Part shown: positions 38,778-48,229 of the stretch, one piece after another | Layout: the number at the start of each line of letters is the position of its first letter | Position numbering within the stretch: the stretch's first letter is position 1 | DNA from: Pseudomonas azadiae | GTDB lineage: Bacteria; Pseudomonadota; Gammaproteobacteria; Pseudomonadales; Pseudomonadaceae | DNA: 64,000 nt | NCBI RefSeq assembly: GCF_019145355.1 | Contig: NZ_JAHSTY010000001.1 | Span: forward strand, 372,001 to 436,000 | Reading direction: 5' to 3' | Program-made: the position numbers and the translations under genes | The notes under the pieces: generated by a model | Database searches by the model: none | What the model was told of the DNA's origin: nothing | The model's input: the letters and a program-made list of their open reading frames with translations, nothing else

Positions 38778-40122
38778 TGGCTGTCAGCTCCTTGAGGTGT
38801 TCCAGCGTGGCCGTCATCGGCGTGGGCTCACGCAAGTCCTGGCGCAAAAAACCATCGACGGCCTGGCGACTGTCCACGGCCAGGTCGGTCAGCGCATCGC
38901 TGCCAGGCTGGTATTCCCCCAGCTTGAGCATCAGCTCTATCTGCTGATAAGCCGACAGCAACCGTCGCAACGCCGTACCGGCCTGGATATCCGCTGGCTC
39001 GGCGACGTTGCTCAAGATCCGCGACAGGCTCGCCAGCACATCGACTGCCGGGTAGTGCCCACGCTCGGCCAACTTACGGGACAGCACGATATGGCCGTCG
39101 AGCAGCGAGCGCACCTCGTCGGCCACCGGGTCGTTCATGGAGTCTTGCTCGATCAGCACGGTATAGATCGCCGTAATCACACCCTCGCGGGTCAACCCGG
39201 CGCGCTCTACCAGCCGCGGCAACAGGCTGTACACCGAAGGCGGCAGGCCGCCGCGGCCCAGGGGTTCGCCAGCAGCCAGGCCGATTTCACGCTGGGCCCT
39301 GGCGAAACGGGTCAGGGAGTCAATCAGCAGCAATACCCGTTTGCCCTTGCGCCGAAAACCTTCAGCCAGGGCGGTGGCCGTGAAGGCTGCGCGCGCCCGC
39401 TCCATGCTGGAGCGATCGGACGTTGCGCACACCAGGACCGCTTTGGAGCGCAGTTGGTCGTCGAGCTCATGATCGAGAAACTCGCGCAGTTCGCGGCCCC
39501 GCTCGCCGATAAGGCCAAATACGATGACGTCACACTCAACGTTACGGGCGATCTCGGCCAGCAGGGTGGTCTTGCCGCAGCCGGCCCCGGCGAACAGGCC
39601 CACGCGCTGGCCTTCGCCCAGCGTCAGCAAGCCGTCGATCGAGCGAACCCCGGTGGCGAGCGCGCGGTTGATGCGTGGTCGCTCGGTGGGTAAAGGCGCC
39701 TCGCACAACACCGCGCTGGCGTCCGGCACATCCGCCTCGACAAACGCACTGGGGCCTTCCCCCGTGATCGGCCGCCCGAAACCATCCAGCACCTGGCCCA
39801 GCAATGCCTCGCTGACGTGCACCCGATGCGAGACCCCAAGACGCTCCACGCCGGCACCGACCTGCACCCCTTCCAGGTTGCCCAGCGCACTGAGCACGGC
39901 GTCCTGCTGATCGAAACCGATGATCTCGGCCAGCATGTAGTCGCCCGGTTTTTTCTCCACTTGGCATAAATCGCCGATACGTGCCTGGGGCAGCCGGCAC
40001 TGCAGCAACATGCCATTCACGCGCTGGATTCGACCGCGCATCGTCACGGGCGCAAAGGCGGCCAAAGACTGGGTCTGGCGCTGCTGCCAGGCGTCGAGGC
40101 GCGCTTGCAGTTCGGCGTTCAC
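38764..40122 (-). CDS. hrcN: Type III secretion ATPase HrcN (SctN)
   Basis: A 452-aa F1-beta-like ATPase that unfolds substrates. Walker A GAGCGKTT is at residues 179-186; GLIGERGRELREF and the Walker B region VLLLIDSLTRFARAQRE follow. Complete; overlaps hrpQ by 4 nt and hrpO by 14 nt. Confidence 0.97.
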   Translation of the reverse strand: MNAELQARLDAWQQRQTQSLAAFAPVTMRGRIQRVNGMLLQCRLPQARIGDLCQVEKKPGDYMLAEIIGFDQQDAVLSALGNLEGVQVGAGVERLGVSHRVHVSEALLGQVLDGFGRPITGEGPSAFVEADVPDASAVLCEAPLPTERPRINRALATGVRSIDGLLTLGEGQRVGLFAGAGCGKTTLLAEIARNVECDVIVFGLIGERGRELREFLDHELDDQLRSKAVLVCATSDRSSMERARAAFTATALAEGFRRKGKRVLLLIDSLTRFARAQREIGLAAGEPLGRGGLPPSVYSLLPRLVERAGLTREGVITAIYTVLIEQDSMNDPVADEVRSLLDGHIVLSRKLAERGHYPAVDVLASLSRILSNVAEPADIQAGTALRRLLSAYQQIELMLKLGEYQPGSDALTDLAVDSRQAVDGFLRQDLREPTPMTATLEHLKELTANVPF

Positions 40123-41042
40123 CAGCGCACCTCGAAACGCTGTACGCCATCGAACACAACTTTGCTGTTGTCGATCAGCACCAGGCGCAGGCCGTCCACT
40201 TCATCCCCGACAAAAAGCCGGCTGCCCTGCTCCAGCACCACATGACCATTCGGCCCGCCCACAATTTGCACAATCTTGAACGGCAACACCCCATCGCGTA
40301 CGCGCACACGGCTGATCACCGGCACCGCGCTATCGAACTGCTCGCCAAAACGGTTGAGCATGCGCGCGACAAGCTCCACTTCATCCTGCGAGACGTCCCC
40401 GCTGAGCGCGACCTGCCCATTGATCACTTGCAGACTCACGCGCTGGCTCAACTCACGTTCGCCGAGCATCTTCAACAACTGCTGGCGTACCTCAAACGGT
40501 GAGGCCAGTTCATGCTTCTGTGCCACGGGCGGCATCAAGGAGGCCTGGGCTTCAGGCTCCCCGGTGGAGGCCATGCCCACCAGAACGAAGATGACCGTGA
40601 CCACCAGAACCAGGCTGATCAGCCGCTTCTGCTGCGACTGCGAGATGGTCGAGAGCTTGAGCACCCGCGCCGGCTCGTTGGCCTGCGGCGGCAGCGACGC
40701 TGCAGGGGCCGGCGCCTGGGGCCAGGGTTCATCGGCCAAGGTGACGCACAGCCGCACGCTCCCTACCGAAAAGGTGACGTTCAGTGCCAGGTGCGCGATC
40801 TGTGCCAATGTCTGGCCATTGGCATCCTGCAACAACCCCGCCTCGGCCTGCACCGACCAGTTCGATTCGATAAGTCGCAGCCGCGCATGCCGCTCGGCGA
40901 TGCCTGGATCGGTCAGCACCAAGTCAGCATCGGCGCCGGCACCGATGCTCCACTGATCGCCAAACAATGGCAGCGCAGCGCCCTGATGGCGCCCATCAAG
41001 CACTCGCAACTCGAACATCATCGAGCCCTGCGCGCCGGACAT
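40119..41042 (-). CDS. hrpQ: Type III inner-membrane ring protein HrpQ (SctD)
   Basis: A 307-aa protein. The N-terminal FHA-type domain is ELRVLDGRHQGAALPL to HARLRL, one membrane span is near residues 155-175 (LISLVLVVTVIFVLVGMAS), and a periplasmic ring-building tail follows. The ATG at 41042 was chosen for its GAGGGG site 7 nt before it and its 10-nt gap after hrcV; an earlier ATG at 41066 overlaps hrcV, and a later one (MMFELRV) is also possible. Confidence 0.88.
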   Translation of the reverse strand: MSGAQGSMMFELRVLDGRHQGAALPLFGDQWSIGAGADADLVLTDPGIAERHARLRLIESNWSVQAEAGLLQDANGQTLAQIAHLALNVTFSVGSVRLCVTLADEPWPQAPAPAASLPPQANEPARVLKLSTISQSQQKRLISLVLVVTVIFVLVGMASTGEPEAQASLMPPVAQKHELASPFEVRQQLLKMLGERELSQRVSLQVINGQVALSGDVSQDEVELVARMLNRFGEQFDSAVPVISRVRVRDGVLPFKIVQIVGGPNGHVVLEQGSRLFVGDEVDGLRLVLIDNSKVVFDGVQRFEVRW

Positions 41043-41052
41043 GACCAGCCCC

Positions 41053-43146
41053 TCATGCCGCTGCACCGCGCATTAGCTCGTCTTGGCCGAGGTCGAAGCG
41101 TCCCAGCACCTTGACCTTCGAAGTGCTGCCCAGCTCGGCAAAAGACAGCACCGGCACGTGGTTGAATTCTTCCACCAACAACGTACGCAGTGGGCTGCGC
41201 AAGTCCTGCGCCACCAACATCACGCTCTTGAGTTTCTGACGCACGGAAAAGGCTTGATTGAGCAGCCCGACCAACGTCGCGCTATGTTCGTCATCAAGGG
41301 CGAAGAACACCCCGGTCTGGGTCTGGCGTAGCGCTTCACGCAGGACATTTTCGGTCTGCGGCGACAGCAACCAGGCATGCAGACCGTCGGCTTCGCTGTA
41401 CTGATGGTAGATCTGTGCTTTAAGCGCAATGCGCGCGTAGTCGGCCAGCGCGTCCGGTTCACGTTCATGTTGGCCGTACTCGATCAGCGACTCTACAATC
41501 AGCCGCACAGCCCGCAACGGCACACCTTCGCTGGCCAAGCGTTGCAGCACCGCCGAAAAGCGCGACAGCGGCATGATCCGCTGCAGCTCCTGGACCAGTT
41601 CCGGCTGGTTGTGCTCCAGCCAGCTGAGGATCGACTTGCTCTCCTGAACCCCCAAAAACTGCGGCCCGCTGAGCATCATGGCCTGCTTCATGCGCTCGAC
41701 GATCAGGCTGGCCGCAGTGAAGCGCTCCAACTGCGGGTCATCGAGCAGCGGGTCGTCCGGGGCCAACCAGAGCCAATCCTGCTCATCGCGTTCGGCCAGC
41801 CCGGGGGTGCCGTGCGCGGGCTCAACCGTCAGCGCCTTGCGTTCGACCGCCACATGGTTGACCACCGATGCCTTGACCATCGGCACCTCATGCACGCAAA
41901 ACCGCATTTCATCATCGGCCAGTGAGTCATCGAGTTCCACTTCGAACGGTGGCAGTGTCAGGCCAATATTGGCGACCATCGCATTGCGGGCCTGGCGAAT
42001 CGAATGAATTAGGTCAGTCACCTCAGGCGTCCCTCGCAGAACCGGAGAGAACTGCAACAGGTACGGCCTCGATGGATCGAACCCGCGCAAATCTTCACGG
42101 CCGTTCTCCTCGGGGCGCACCGCTTCGGCGGCTTCAGCGTCGGGTTGCTCCTGCCGTTGGCGCTGGCGCATCAGGTAGTACCCCAGGCTGCCGGTTATCA
42201 GCGCAATCAAAATGAATACTCCGGTAGGCATGCCGGGTACCGCGGCAAATGCAAGCATGCCCACCGAGGCGATCATCCAACTCTTGGGCTCGCTGGTCAT
42301 TTGCCGGGCAATTTCGACGCCCATGTTGCTGACGCCCTTGCGCCCGTCCGGCGCCACCCGGGTGATGATCATGCCGGCGGTGAGCGAGATCAGCAGCGCC
42401 GGAATCTGCGCAATCAGGCCATCGCCGATGGTCAGCACCGAGTACAGCGCCATTGAATCGGCAGCGCTCAAACCGTGCTGGAACATACCCGTAGAGAAGC
42501 CGCCCAGCAGGTTGACCACGACGATGATCAAACCAGCGACGGCATCGCCCTTGACGAACTTCATGGCGCCATCCATGGCGCCGAACAGTTGGCTCTCACG
42601 GGACAACTGCTCACGTTTGTCTCGCGCCTGCATGCCGTCAATCAAGCCGGCGCGCAGGTCGCTGTCGATGGACATCTGCTTGCCGGGCATCGCATCCAGG
42701 CTGAAACGCGCCGCCACTTCGGCCACCCGCTCCGAGCCTTTGGTGATCACCAGGAAGTTGACCAGGGTCAGGATCAGAAAGATCACCATGCCCACGGCCA
42801 GGTTGCCGCCGACCACAAAATTGCCGAACGCCTCGACGATGTCACCGGCGTCCTGCTCCAGCAGGATCAAGCGCGTCGTCGCAATTGATAGCGCAAGGCG
42901 AAACATGGTGGTCAGCAGCAGAATTGACGGGAACGACGAAAATGCCAGGGGGCCCGGCAGGTAAAGCGCCAACACGATCAGCAGGCACGAGATGCAGATA
43001 TTGAGCGCAATGAGAATGTCCACCAGCCAGGTAGGCAGCGGCACGATAAAGATGAACACGATGGCCATCACCACCACGGCGCCCAGCACTTCGGCGCGCT
43101 GCGCCACCTTGAGCAGAACGCGGTTGATGGCCGAAAGTGCAGTCAC
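41053..43146 (-). CDS. hrcV: Type III export gate protein HrcV (SctV)
   Basis: A 697-aa FlhA-family protein with about eight membrane spans in residues 1-320, including the conserved RFSLDAMPGKQMSIDSDLRAG loop, and a large cytoplasmic domain that docks chaperone-effector pairs. It overlaps hrpJ by 4 nt. Confidence 0.97.
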   Translation of the reverse strand: MTALSAINRVLLKVAQRAEVLGAVVVMAIVFIFIVPLPTWLVDILIALNICISCLLIVLALYLPGPLAFSSFPSILLLTTMFRLALSIATTRLILLEQDAGDIVEAFGNFVVGGNLAVGMVIFLILTLVNFLVITKGSERVAEVAARFSLDAMPGKQMSIDSDLRAGLIDGMQARDKREQLSRESQLFGAMDGAMKFVKGDAVAGLIIVVVNLLGGFSTGMFQHGLSAADSMALYSVLTIGDGLIAQIPALLISLTAGMIITRVAPDGRKGVSNMGVEIARQMTSEPKSWMIASVGMLAFAAVPGMPTGVFILIALITGSLGYYLMRQRQRQEQPDAEAAEAVRPEENGREDLRGFDPSRPYLLQFSPVLRGTPEVTDLIHSIRQARNAMVANIGLTLPPFEVELDDSLADDEMRFCVHEVPMVKASVVNHVAVERKALTVEPAHGTPGLAERDEQDWLWLAPDDPLLDDPQLERFTAASLIVERMKQAMMLSGPQFLGVQESKSILSWLEHNQPELVQELQRIMPLSRFSAVLQRLASEGVPLRAVRLIVESLIEYGQHEREPDALADYARIALKAQIYHQYSEADGLHAWLLSPQTENVLREALRQTQTGVFFALDDEHSATLVGLLNQAFSVRQKLKSVMLVAQDLRSPLRTLLVEEFNHVPVLSFAELGSTSKVKVLGRFDLGQDELMRGAAA

Positions 43147-44207
43147 GCCATGGACCTCAGGTCATCTGGAAGACGCGCGGGGCTGCGCGTCATCCGGTCC
43201 ATTTCGCCCATCACCGTCAGAAAGCCACGAAGGGTTTCTTCGCGTACTCGGCTATCGAGCCACAACGCCAGTGGCAGTTGTTGTACCAAGGGATAAAGCG
43301 CATTGAGTGATACCAACTTCTTGCCGTCCGGACTACCCGCCAGTTCATCCCCCATCCGCATGATTTCAGCCGCTGTGATACCGGTATTGGCGAAACCCAG
43401 CATGCGCTGCAGCAGGCTCACTGCGTCGTGACTGATACCCAGGCGCTGGACCAGCGCATGACAACCCGCCAACACCCCGCTTAACTGCCCACAGCTTTGC
43501 AGGCCGAGCAACAAGCTGCGCAACAGAGGTGTCGGCAACGACGACACCTTGGCCGCGATGTCGTCCGCCAAGGCTTTGCGCATCACCTTCAGCCCGTCGG
43601 CCAACCGCTCGCCGCCGTATACACCCAGCAGCGCTTGCATCATCGTCGTCAACGACTGTCGGGTAACCACACTGGCGTAGTAGAGCGTACGCAGCGCCTG
43701 GCGCTCTTGCGGGTCGACACTGGCCGCCTGCAGCGTTAAGGCGATGTTCAGGCCGGCTTGAATCTGCCCTTTGAAACGGACCTCCAGCTTGACGATGGCG
43801 TCACGCGCCAAGGCAGCTTCGGACGGACGCACTTCGGCGTCTGCCTGGGCCGCGACGTGCTTGAGCACCACGAATGCGCGTGCAGGGTCGCCCTCGGAAA
43901 GATCCAGCAACGGGCCAACGTCAGCTCCCTGGCGTAACGCTTCCCTGGCCAGCAAAGACATCATCGCCAGGGTCCTCTTCGCTGGATGACCCAACTGACG
44001 ATAGAGCTCCGCCATCTGCTCGATCGGGGGCACGCGCGCGCCCATCTTGCGCTGGCTCAACGGTTGACTATTGTTCGCCACTTCCAGGCTGAACAGGTGA
44101 GTAAGTTCATCCATTCCGTTGACGGGCGCAGGCGTAGAGGTCTGGGTGACAGCAGGTCTATCCAGCGGGTAGACCGTTTGCACTTCTGGGGAGGATTCGA
44201 CTTTCAT
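43143..44207 (-). CDS. hrpJ: Type III gatekeeper HrpJ (SctW)
   Basis: A 354-aa YopN/HrpJ-family protein that controls the order of secretion. The ATG at 44207 (MKVESSPEVQTVYPLD) was chosen because the earlier in-frame ATG at 44258 lies inside the hrp box. It is first in an 11-gene operon (hrpJ to hrcU) in which gaps are at most 10 nt. Confidence 0.9.
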   Translation of the reverse strand: MKVESSPEVQTVYPLDRPAVTQTSTPAPVNGMDELTHLFSLEVANNSQPLSQRKMGARVPPIEQMAELYRQLGHPAKRTLAMMSLLAREALRQGADVGPLLDLSEGDPARAFVVLKHVAAQADAEVRPSEAALARDAIVKLEVRFKGQIQAGLNIALTLQAASVDPQERQALRTLYYASVVTRQSLTTMMQALLGVYGGERLADGLKVMRKALADDIAAKVSSLPTPLLRSLLLGLQSCGQLSGVLAGCHALVQRLGISHDAVSLLQRMLGFANTGITAAEIMRMGDELAGSPDGKKLVSLNALYPLVQQLPLALWLDSRVREETLRGFLTVMGEMDRMTRSPARLPDDLRSMA

Positions 44208-44237
44208 GGACAGACCCGAACAGGAAGAGTGTTTCCC

Positions 44238-44266
44238 TGTGTGGCAAGGCCAGCTCAAACGGTTCC
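44238..44266 (-). promoter_or_regulatory. hrp box of the hrpJ-hrcU operon
   Basis: On the minus strand GGAACC (44261-44266), 16 nt, CCACACA (44238-44244) is a perfect HrpL promoter. The hrpJ ATG follows 30 nt downstream. Confidence 0.93.
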
Positions 44267-44400
44267 ATCCAGCCGTATCTCACGGCGAATTTGAAAAGAC
44301 TTGCGCAGCGCTTCGGGGCTCTATGCCAATCTCTGCGCAAATTCATACTGTTTCAGGATATTTACCAATACAAATCAGACAGTTATAGAAATCTTTTCCT

Positions 44401-44416
44401 TGGCACAGCCAGTGCA
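44401..44416 (+). promoter_or_regulatory. Sigma-54 promoter of hrpL
   Basis: TGGCAC-AGCCA-GTGCA: GG at 44402-44403 and GC at 44414-44415 have the correct -24/-12 spacing (12 nt between the two G). The hrpL ATG is 54 nt downstream. This is the expected target of the RspR/HrpS-like activator. Confidence 0.85.
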
Positions 44417-44469
44417 AAAGGGGTTGTCGTCGACATCCTTTCGACTGCGTCTACCCCAAGGAAAAAATC

Positions 44470-45021
44470 ATGAATATCCCTATTGAAGCTTTAGCGCACC
44501 TCGTTGGCAGCTCGCCTCAATTCATGCTTCACCTGACGGACGATCAGCAAAAAAAACTTCGGCGCTTCATTCACAAGCGTGTTCTCAACCCGGAAGATGC
44601 CGATGATCTTCTGCAATTGACGTACCTGGAGGCCTGGCGCAACCGGGAACGTTTCAGCGGCAATGCCACGCTCAGCACGTGGATGTGCGGTATCGCGCAG
44701 AACCTTATCCGCAATCACTTCAGGCGCCTCTACGCCAAGCCCGTGCATTGCGAATTCGATGAGTCGCTGTGGCACGGGCAGGAAGACAACCACAACCTGG
44801 ATTGGGAGTTCGAAGTCAACCGTCGCCTTGAAAAAACCTTGAGCGCCATTGACCACCTGCCGGTGGAGATGCGCAAAACGCTGTACGCCTCGCTGGAAAC
44901 CGACGGCAGCTACCAGGACACAGCCGACGCACTGGATATTCCCATCGGCACTGTTCGTTCGCGGCTATCAAGGGCGCGCGAACAGCTTAAACGCGCCACC
45001 CACAACTCGCCGTTTCCTTAA
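44470..45021 (+). CDS. hrpL: ECF sigma factor HrpL (RspL)
   Basis: A 183-aa sigma factor with region 2 (RVLNPEDADDLLQLTYLEAWRNRERF, then TWMCGIAQNLIRNHFRR) and region 4 (YQDTADALDIPIGTVRSRLSRAREQL). No anti-sigma gene is beside it. It should read the three hrp boxes of this cluster and any effector genes elsewhere. Divergent from hrpJ. Confidence 0.95.
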   Translation: MNIPIEALAHLVGSSPQFMLHLTDDQQKKLRRFIHKRVLNPEDADDLLQLTYLEAWRNRERFSGNATLSTWMCGIAQNLIRNHFRRLYAKPVHCEFDESLWHGQEDNHNLDWEFEVNRRLEKTLSAIDHLPVEMRKTLYASLETDGSYQDTADALDIPIGTVRSRLSRAREQLKRATHNSPFP

Positions 45022-45160
45022 AGCCAGCACCCAGGTTGGGCGGCAGGGATATCTGCCCAACACGGCGAGGTTTTTTGGCGACTCGGCAAGGTGAATCGCG
45101 CCCGACCCGGTGATTCAGCTTAAACAGTTGAAAGCGTAGATAAAAATTCAAAATAAATGC

Positions 45161-45189
45161 TTGACGCATTCCCGTTCTACGCGAATAAT
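45161..45189 (+). promoter_or_regulatory. Promoter of tRNA-Met
   Basis: TTGACG (45161-45166), 17-nt spacer, AATAAT (45184-45189), then a GC-rich stretch GCGCGCC like a stringent discriminator, and the tRNA 11 nt further. Confidence 0.75.
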
Positions 45190-45200
45190 GCGCGCCACTT

Positions 45201-45277
45201 GGCTACATAGCTCAGTTGGTTAGAGCATAGCATTCATAATGCTGGGGTCCGGGGTTCAAGTCCCTGTGTAGCCACCA
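45201..45277 (+). tRNA. tRNA-Met (elongator, anticodon CAT)
   Basis: A 77-nt cloverleaf with encoded CCA. GGCTACA pairs with TGTAGCC, and the anticodon loop TTCATAA sits in a 5-bp stem. The T-arm is GGGTTCAAGTCCC-like. The sequence matches elongator tRNA-Met rather than fMet (which starts CGCGGGG). It marks the right border of the secretion cluster. Confidence 0.95.
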
Positions 45278-45283
45278 AGTACT

Positions 45284-45317
45284 AAAAACGGCTTACCGAA
45301 AGGTAAGCCGTTTTTTT
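45284..45317 (+). terminator. Terminator of tRNA-Met
   Basis: Stem AAAAACGGCTTACC/GGTAAGCCGTTTTT with loop GAAA and run of seven T. Confidence 0.92.
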
Positions 45318-45475
45318 ATGCCTGGCGAAAAGCGCTGGACGGCTTCGGACACAGACATGCTCCGCCCGACCCTTCCTCACAACCGCAGGAACATCATCGC
45401 GGAGTTTGAGGCCCTACCCGCACGACAGGATTACCTGTAAAAAGCACTGTTCAAGGACCACAGATCATTCTCAAA

Positions 45476-47305
45476 ATGAACGGAGTTCAGCGCGTGCTTT
45501 CGATTTCCCGCCGTCAACTGTCAGTGATTGCCGCAGCCCTGGCCCTGGCAGCCTGCCACAACCCGGCCAATCAACAGCCACCGGCGCCGGAGCTGGGTTC
45601 GGGTTACCGCACCGGCCTCACTGCCCGACACGCCGAGCGCCACATGGCCGCAGCCGCCAACCCGCTGGCGGCCGAGGCCGGCCGCCAGATCTTGCGCATG
45701 GGCGGTTCCGCGATAGATGCGGCCATTGCGATGCAGGCGGTGCTGACGCTGGTGGAGCCGCAATCATCCGGCATCGGCGGCGGCGCGTTCATCATGCTGT
45801 GGGACGGCGAAAATGTGCATGCGTATGACGGCCGTGAAACCGCACCGGCCGCGGCGACCGAGCGGTTGTTCCTGAGGGCCGACGGCACACCGATGACGTT
45901 TGCCGAGGCGCAGATAGGCGGCCGTTCAGTCGGCACGCCTGGCGTATTGCGGGCGCTCGAACTGGCGCACAAAAAGACCGGCCGACTGCAATGGGCCAAG
46001 CTGTTCGAACCGGCGATCCGGCTCTCGGAACAGGGCTTTGCGATGTCTGCGCGCCTGCACAGCCTGATCGCGGCGGACCGTTATATCGCGCAATCACCCG
46101 ACATGGCGGCGTACTTCCTGAATGTCGATGGCTCGCCGAAAGCCACCGGTACGCTGTTGAAAAATCCGGCGCTGGCAGAGGTGTTCAAACGCATCGCCAA
46201 GGAAGGGCCGGATGCGCTGTACCGCGGTCCGATTGCCGATGAGATCGCGCGCAAAGTGCAAGGCCATCGCAACGCGGGCAGCCTGTCCCTGGCGGACCTG
46301 AAGGGGTATACCGCCAAGGAACGCACGCCGCTGTGCACGGACTATCAGCAGTGGAAAGTCTGCGGCATGCCGCCGCCGTCATCGGGCGGGGTCGCCATCG
46401 CGCAAATCCTGGGCACCTTGCAAGCGCTGCAAGCCCGCGACCCAGGGCTGGCCATCGCCGCGATGCAACCGGTGAACAGCCCATCGCCCGCCGGCCTCGA
46501 GCCGACAACAGAAGCCGTGCACCTGCTGGCCGAAGCCGGGCGCCTGGCCTTCGCTGATCGCGCGCTCTACGTTGCCGACGCCGATTTCGTCCCGGTGCCG
46601 GTCGCCGGCCTCATCGCACCGGACTATCTGGCCAAGCGCGCTGCGTTAATCGGCGAGCGCAGCATGGGTATCGCCAAGCCGGGCCTGCCGGCGGGCATCC
46701 AGGTGGCGTACGCGCCGGATCGCTCACCGCTGCGTATCTCCACCTCGCAAGTGGTGGCGGTGGACGACATGGGCGGCGCCGTGTCGATGACCACCACGGT
46801 GGAAGCGGCGTTTGGCGCCCACGTCATGGTCCAGGGTTTCTTGCTCAACAACCAGATGACCGACTTTTCGTTCATCCCCGTAGAAGATGGCCTGCCCGTG
46901 GCCAACCGCGTCGAACCCGGCAAGCGCCCGCGCTCGGCCATGGCGCCGACTCTGGTGTTTGACCGCAAGAGTGGCGAGTTACTTGCCACGCTGGGCTCGC
47001 CCGGCGGCTCGCAAATCATCGAGTACGTGAGCAAGTCCCTGGTGGCGATGCTCGACTGGAAACTTGACCCGCAAGCCGCCATCAGCCTGCCCAACTTCGG
47101 CAGCCGCAACGGCGCCACCGAATTGGAAACCGGTCTGTTCAGCCCAGCGTTGAAACAGGCACTCAAAGACAAGGGCCATGCGCTGAGCGAGATCGAGATG
47201 ACCAGTGGCATCCAGGCCATCGTCCGTACACGGGACGCCCAGGGTAAGGTGTTGCTGAGCGGCGGCGCTGACCCACGGCGCGAAGGCGAAGCGGTCGGCG
47301 ATTGA
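45476..47305 (+). CDS. ggt: Gamma-glutamyltransferase, lipoprotein type
   Basis: A 609-aa Ntn-hydrolase that splits glutathione and other gamma-glutamyl compounds and is activated by self-cleavage. A signal with lipobox LAAC (Cys27) suggests anchoring in the outer membrane. The GSAIDAAIAMQAVLTLVEPQSSGIGGG block is typical of the large subunit. The nucleophile is probably Thr423 (the T of ISTSQVV), where most family members read T-[TS]-H-x-S; here the His is Gln and the Ser differs. The LLNNQMTDF motif follows. Confidence 0.93.
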   Translation: MNGVQRVLSISRRQLSVIAAALALAACHNPANQQPPAPELGSGYRTGLTARHAERHMAAAANPLAAEAGRQILRMGGSAIDAAIAMQAVLTLVEPQSSGIGGGAFIMLWDGENVHAYDGRETAPAAATERLFLRADGTPMTFAEAQIGGRSVGTPGVLRALELAHKKTGRLQWAKLFEPAIRLSEQGFAMSARLHSLIAADRYIAQSPDMAAYFLNVDGSPKATGTLLKNPALAEVFKRIAKEGPDALYRGPIADEIARKVQGHRNAGSLSLADLKGYTAKERTPLCTDYQQWKVCGMPPPSSGGVAIAQILGTLQALQARDPGLAIAAMQPVNSPSPAGLEPTTEAVHLLAEAGRLAFADRALYVADADFVPVPVAGLIAPDYLAKRAALIGERSMGIAKPGLPAGIQVAYAPDRSPLRISTSQVVAVDDMGGAVSMTTTVEAAFGAHVMVQGFLLNNQMTDFSFIPVEDGLPVANRVEPGKRPRSAMAPTLVFDRKSGELLATLGSPGGSQIIEYVSKSLVAMLDWKLDPQAAISLPNFGSRNGATELETGLFSPALKQALKDKGHALSEIEMTSGIQAIVRTRDAQGKVLLSGGADPRREGEAVGD

Positions 47306-47435
47306 ACATTTCATCCAACGGAGCCTTTCACAGCTACCGCCGAAGAACGCATCACGCCGAGCAGATGAAGAGCTTGACCTATTCGTGGACGCTCAGCCCT
47401 TGGTAAAAACGCGGTCTTCTATAGTGAGCGGGCAG

Positions 47436-48074
47436 TCAGCGATTCGCTACCAGGTGTGCACCGAAGAGCATGTAGCAACTCCCGGCAAAGCGGTCGAGCC
47501 ACTTGCGCGAGCGGCTATAGAAGTTGGCCATGCGCTCGCTGGAAAACACCAGGGCCACGCAGGAATACCAACTGAACGACAAGGTAGCCATGGTGATCAC
47601 CGCCAGGGTCAACAGCATCGGCGACGGTGACGGCGGCATGGTGGAGGCGAAGATGGTGGCAACAAACAAGGCCGCCTTCGGATTGGACAGGTTACCCAAC
47701 AACCCCAGGCGCCAGGCGGAAAACAGCGAGCGCCGGGCTTGCAGCGCCAGCACACTCTGGCCCATGGCCGGCGCCGAGCGCCGAAACAGTTTCAGTCCAA
47801 GGTAAATCAGGTAGCAGCCGCCGATGATCTTGAACGCCAGGTACAGCATCGGTGCCGCGGTAAACAGCGACTTGATGCCAAGGCCGCCCGCCAGCCCCCA
47901 CATGACCGTACCGGTGGCAATACCCGCCGACGCCACCACGCCATGGTGGCGCGAACAGCTCGCGGCCAGTTGCGCGGTGTTGAAAAAGTTGGGCCCAGGC
48001 GTCACTACCGCCACCGTCCACAGCAAAGCCAGCGAAATCAGGGGCGCCACGTAGGCGGGGTTGAAAAATTCCAT
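47436..48074 (-). CDS. LysE/RhtB-family amino-acid exporter
   Basis: A 212-aa inner-membrane protein with about six spans and the family motif VVTPGPNFF near residue 25. The ATG at 48074 (MEFFNPAY) has GGAG at a proper distance; an ATG 21 nt earlier lacks one. The substrate is unknown. The AraC regulator is divergent, 155 nt away, and could control it. Confidence 0.9.
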   Translation of the reverse strand: MEFFNPAYVAPLISLALLWTVAVVTPGPNFFNTAQLAASCSRHHGVVASAGIATGTVMWGLAGGLGIKSLFTAAPMLYLAFKIIGGCYLIYLGLKLFRRSAPAMGQSVLALQARRSLFSAWRLGLLGNLSNPKAALFVATIFASTMPPSPSPMLLTLAVITMATLSFSWYSCVALVFSSERMANFYSRSRKWLDRFAGSCYMLFGAHLVANR

Positions 48075-48229
48075 GGCAGGCAACTCCATCAGCACGAGGC
48101 ACGAAAGACGATCATAGGCCTCGTAACTACCCTACACAATCTACCCTGCACAATCGTACAAGACCCCCGCAGACAAGGGCTGCAGACTGGGTTAACGTGT
48201 TTCCATCTCCCTTTTTGTGACAAGCCGCC

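Noticed and set aside
45255..45277. Search for a duplicated 3' end of tRNA-Met (att site) near 25.1-25.4 kb
   Set aside because: No copy of the TGTGTAGCCACCA end was found at the left border, so a tRNA-targeted integration cannot be shown.
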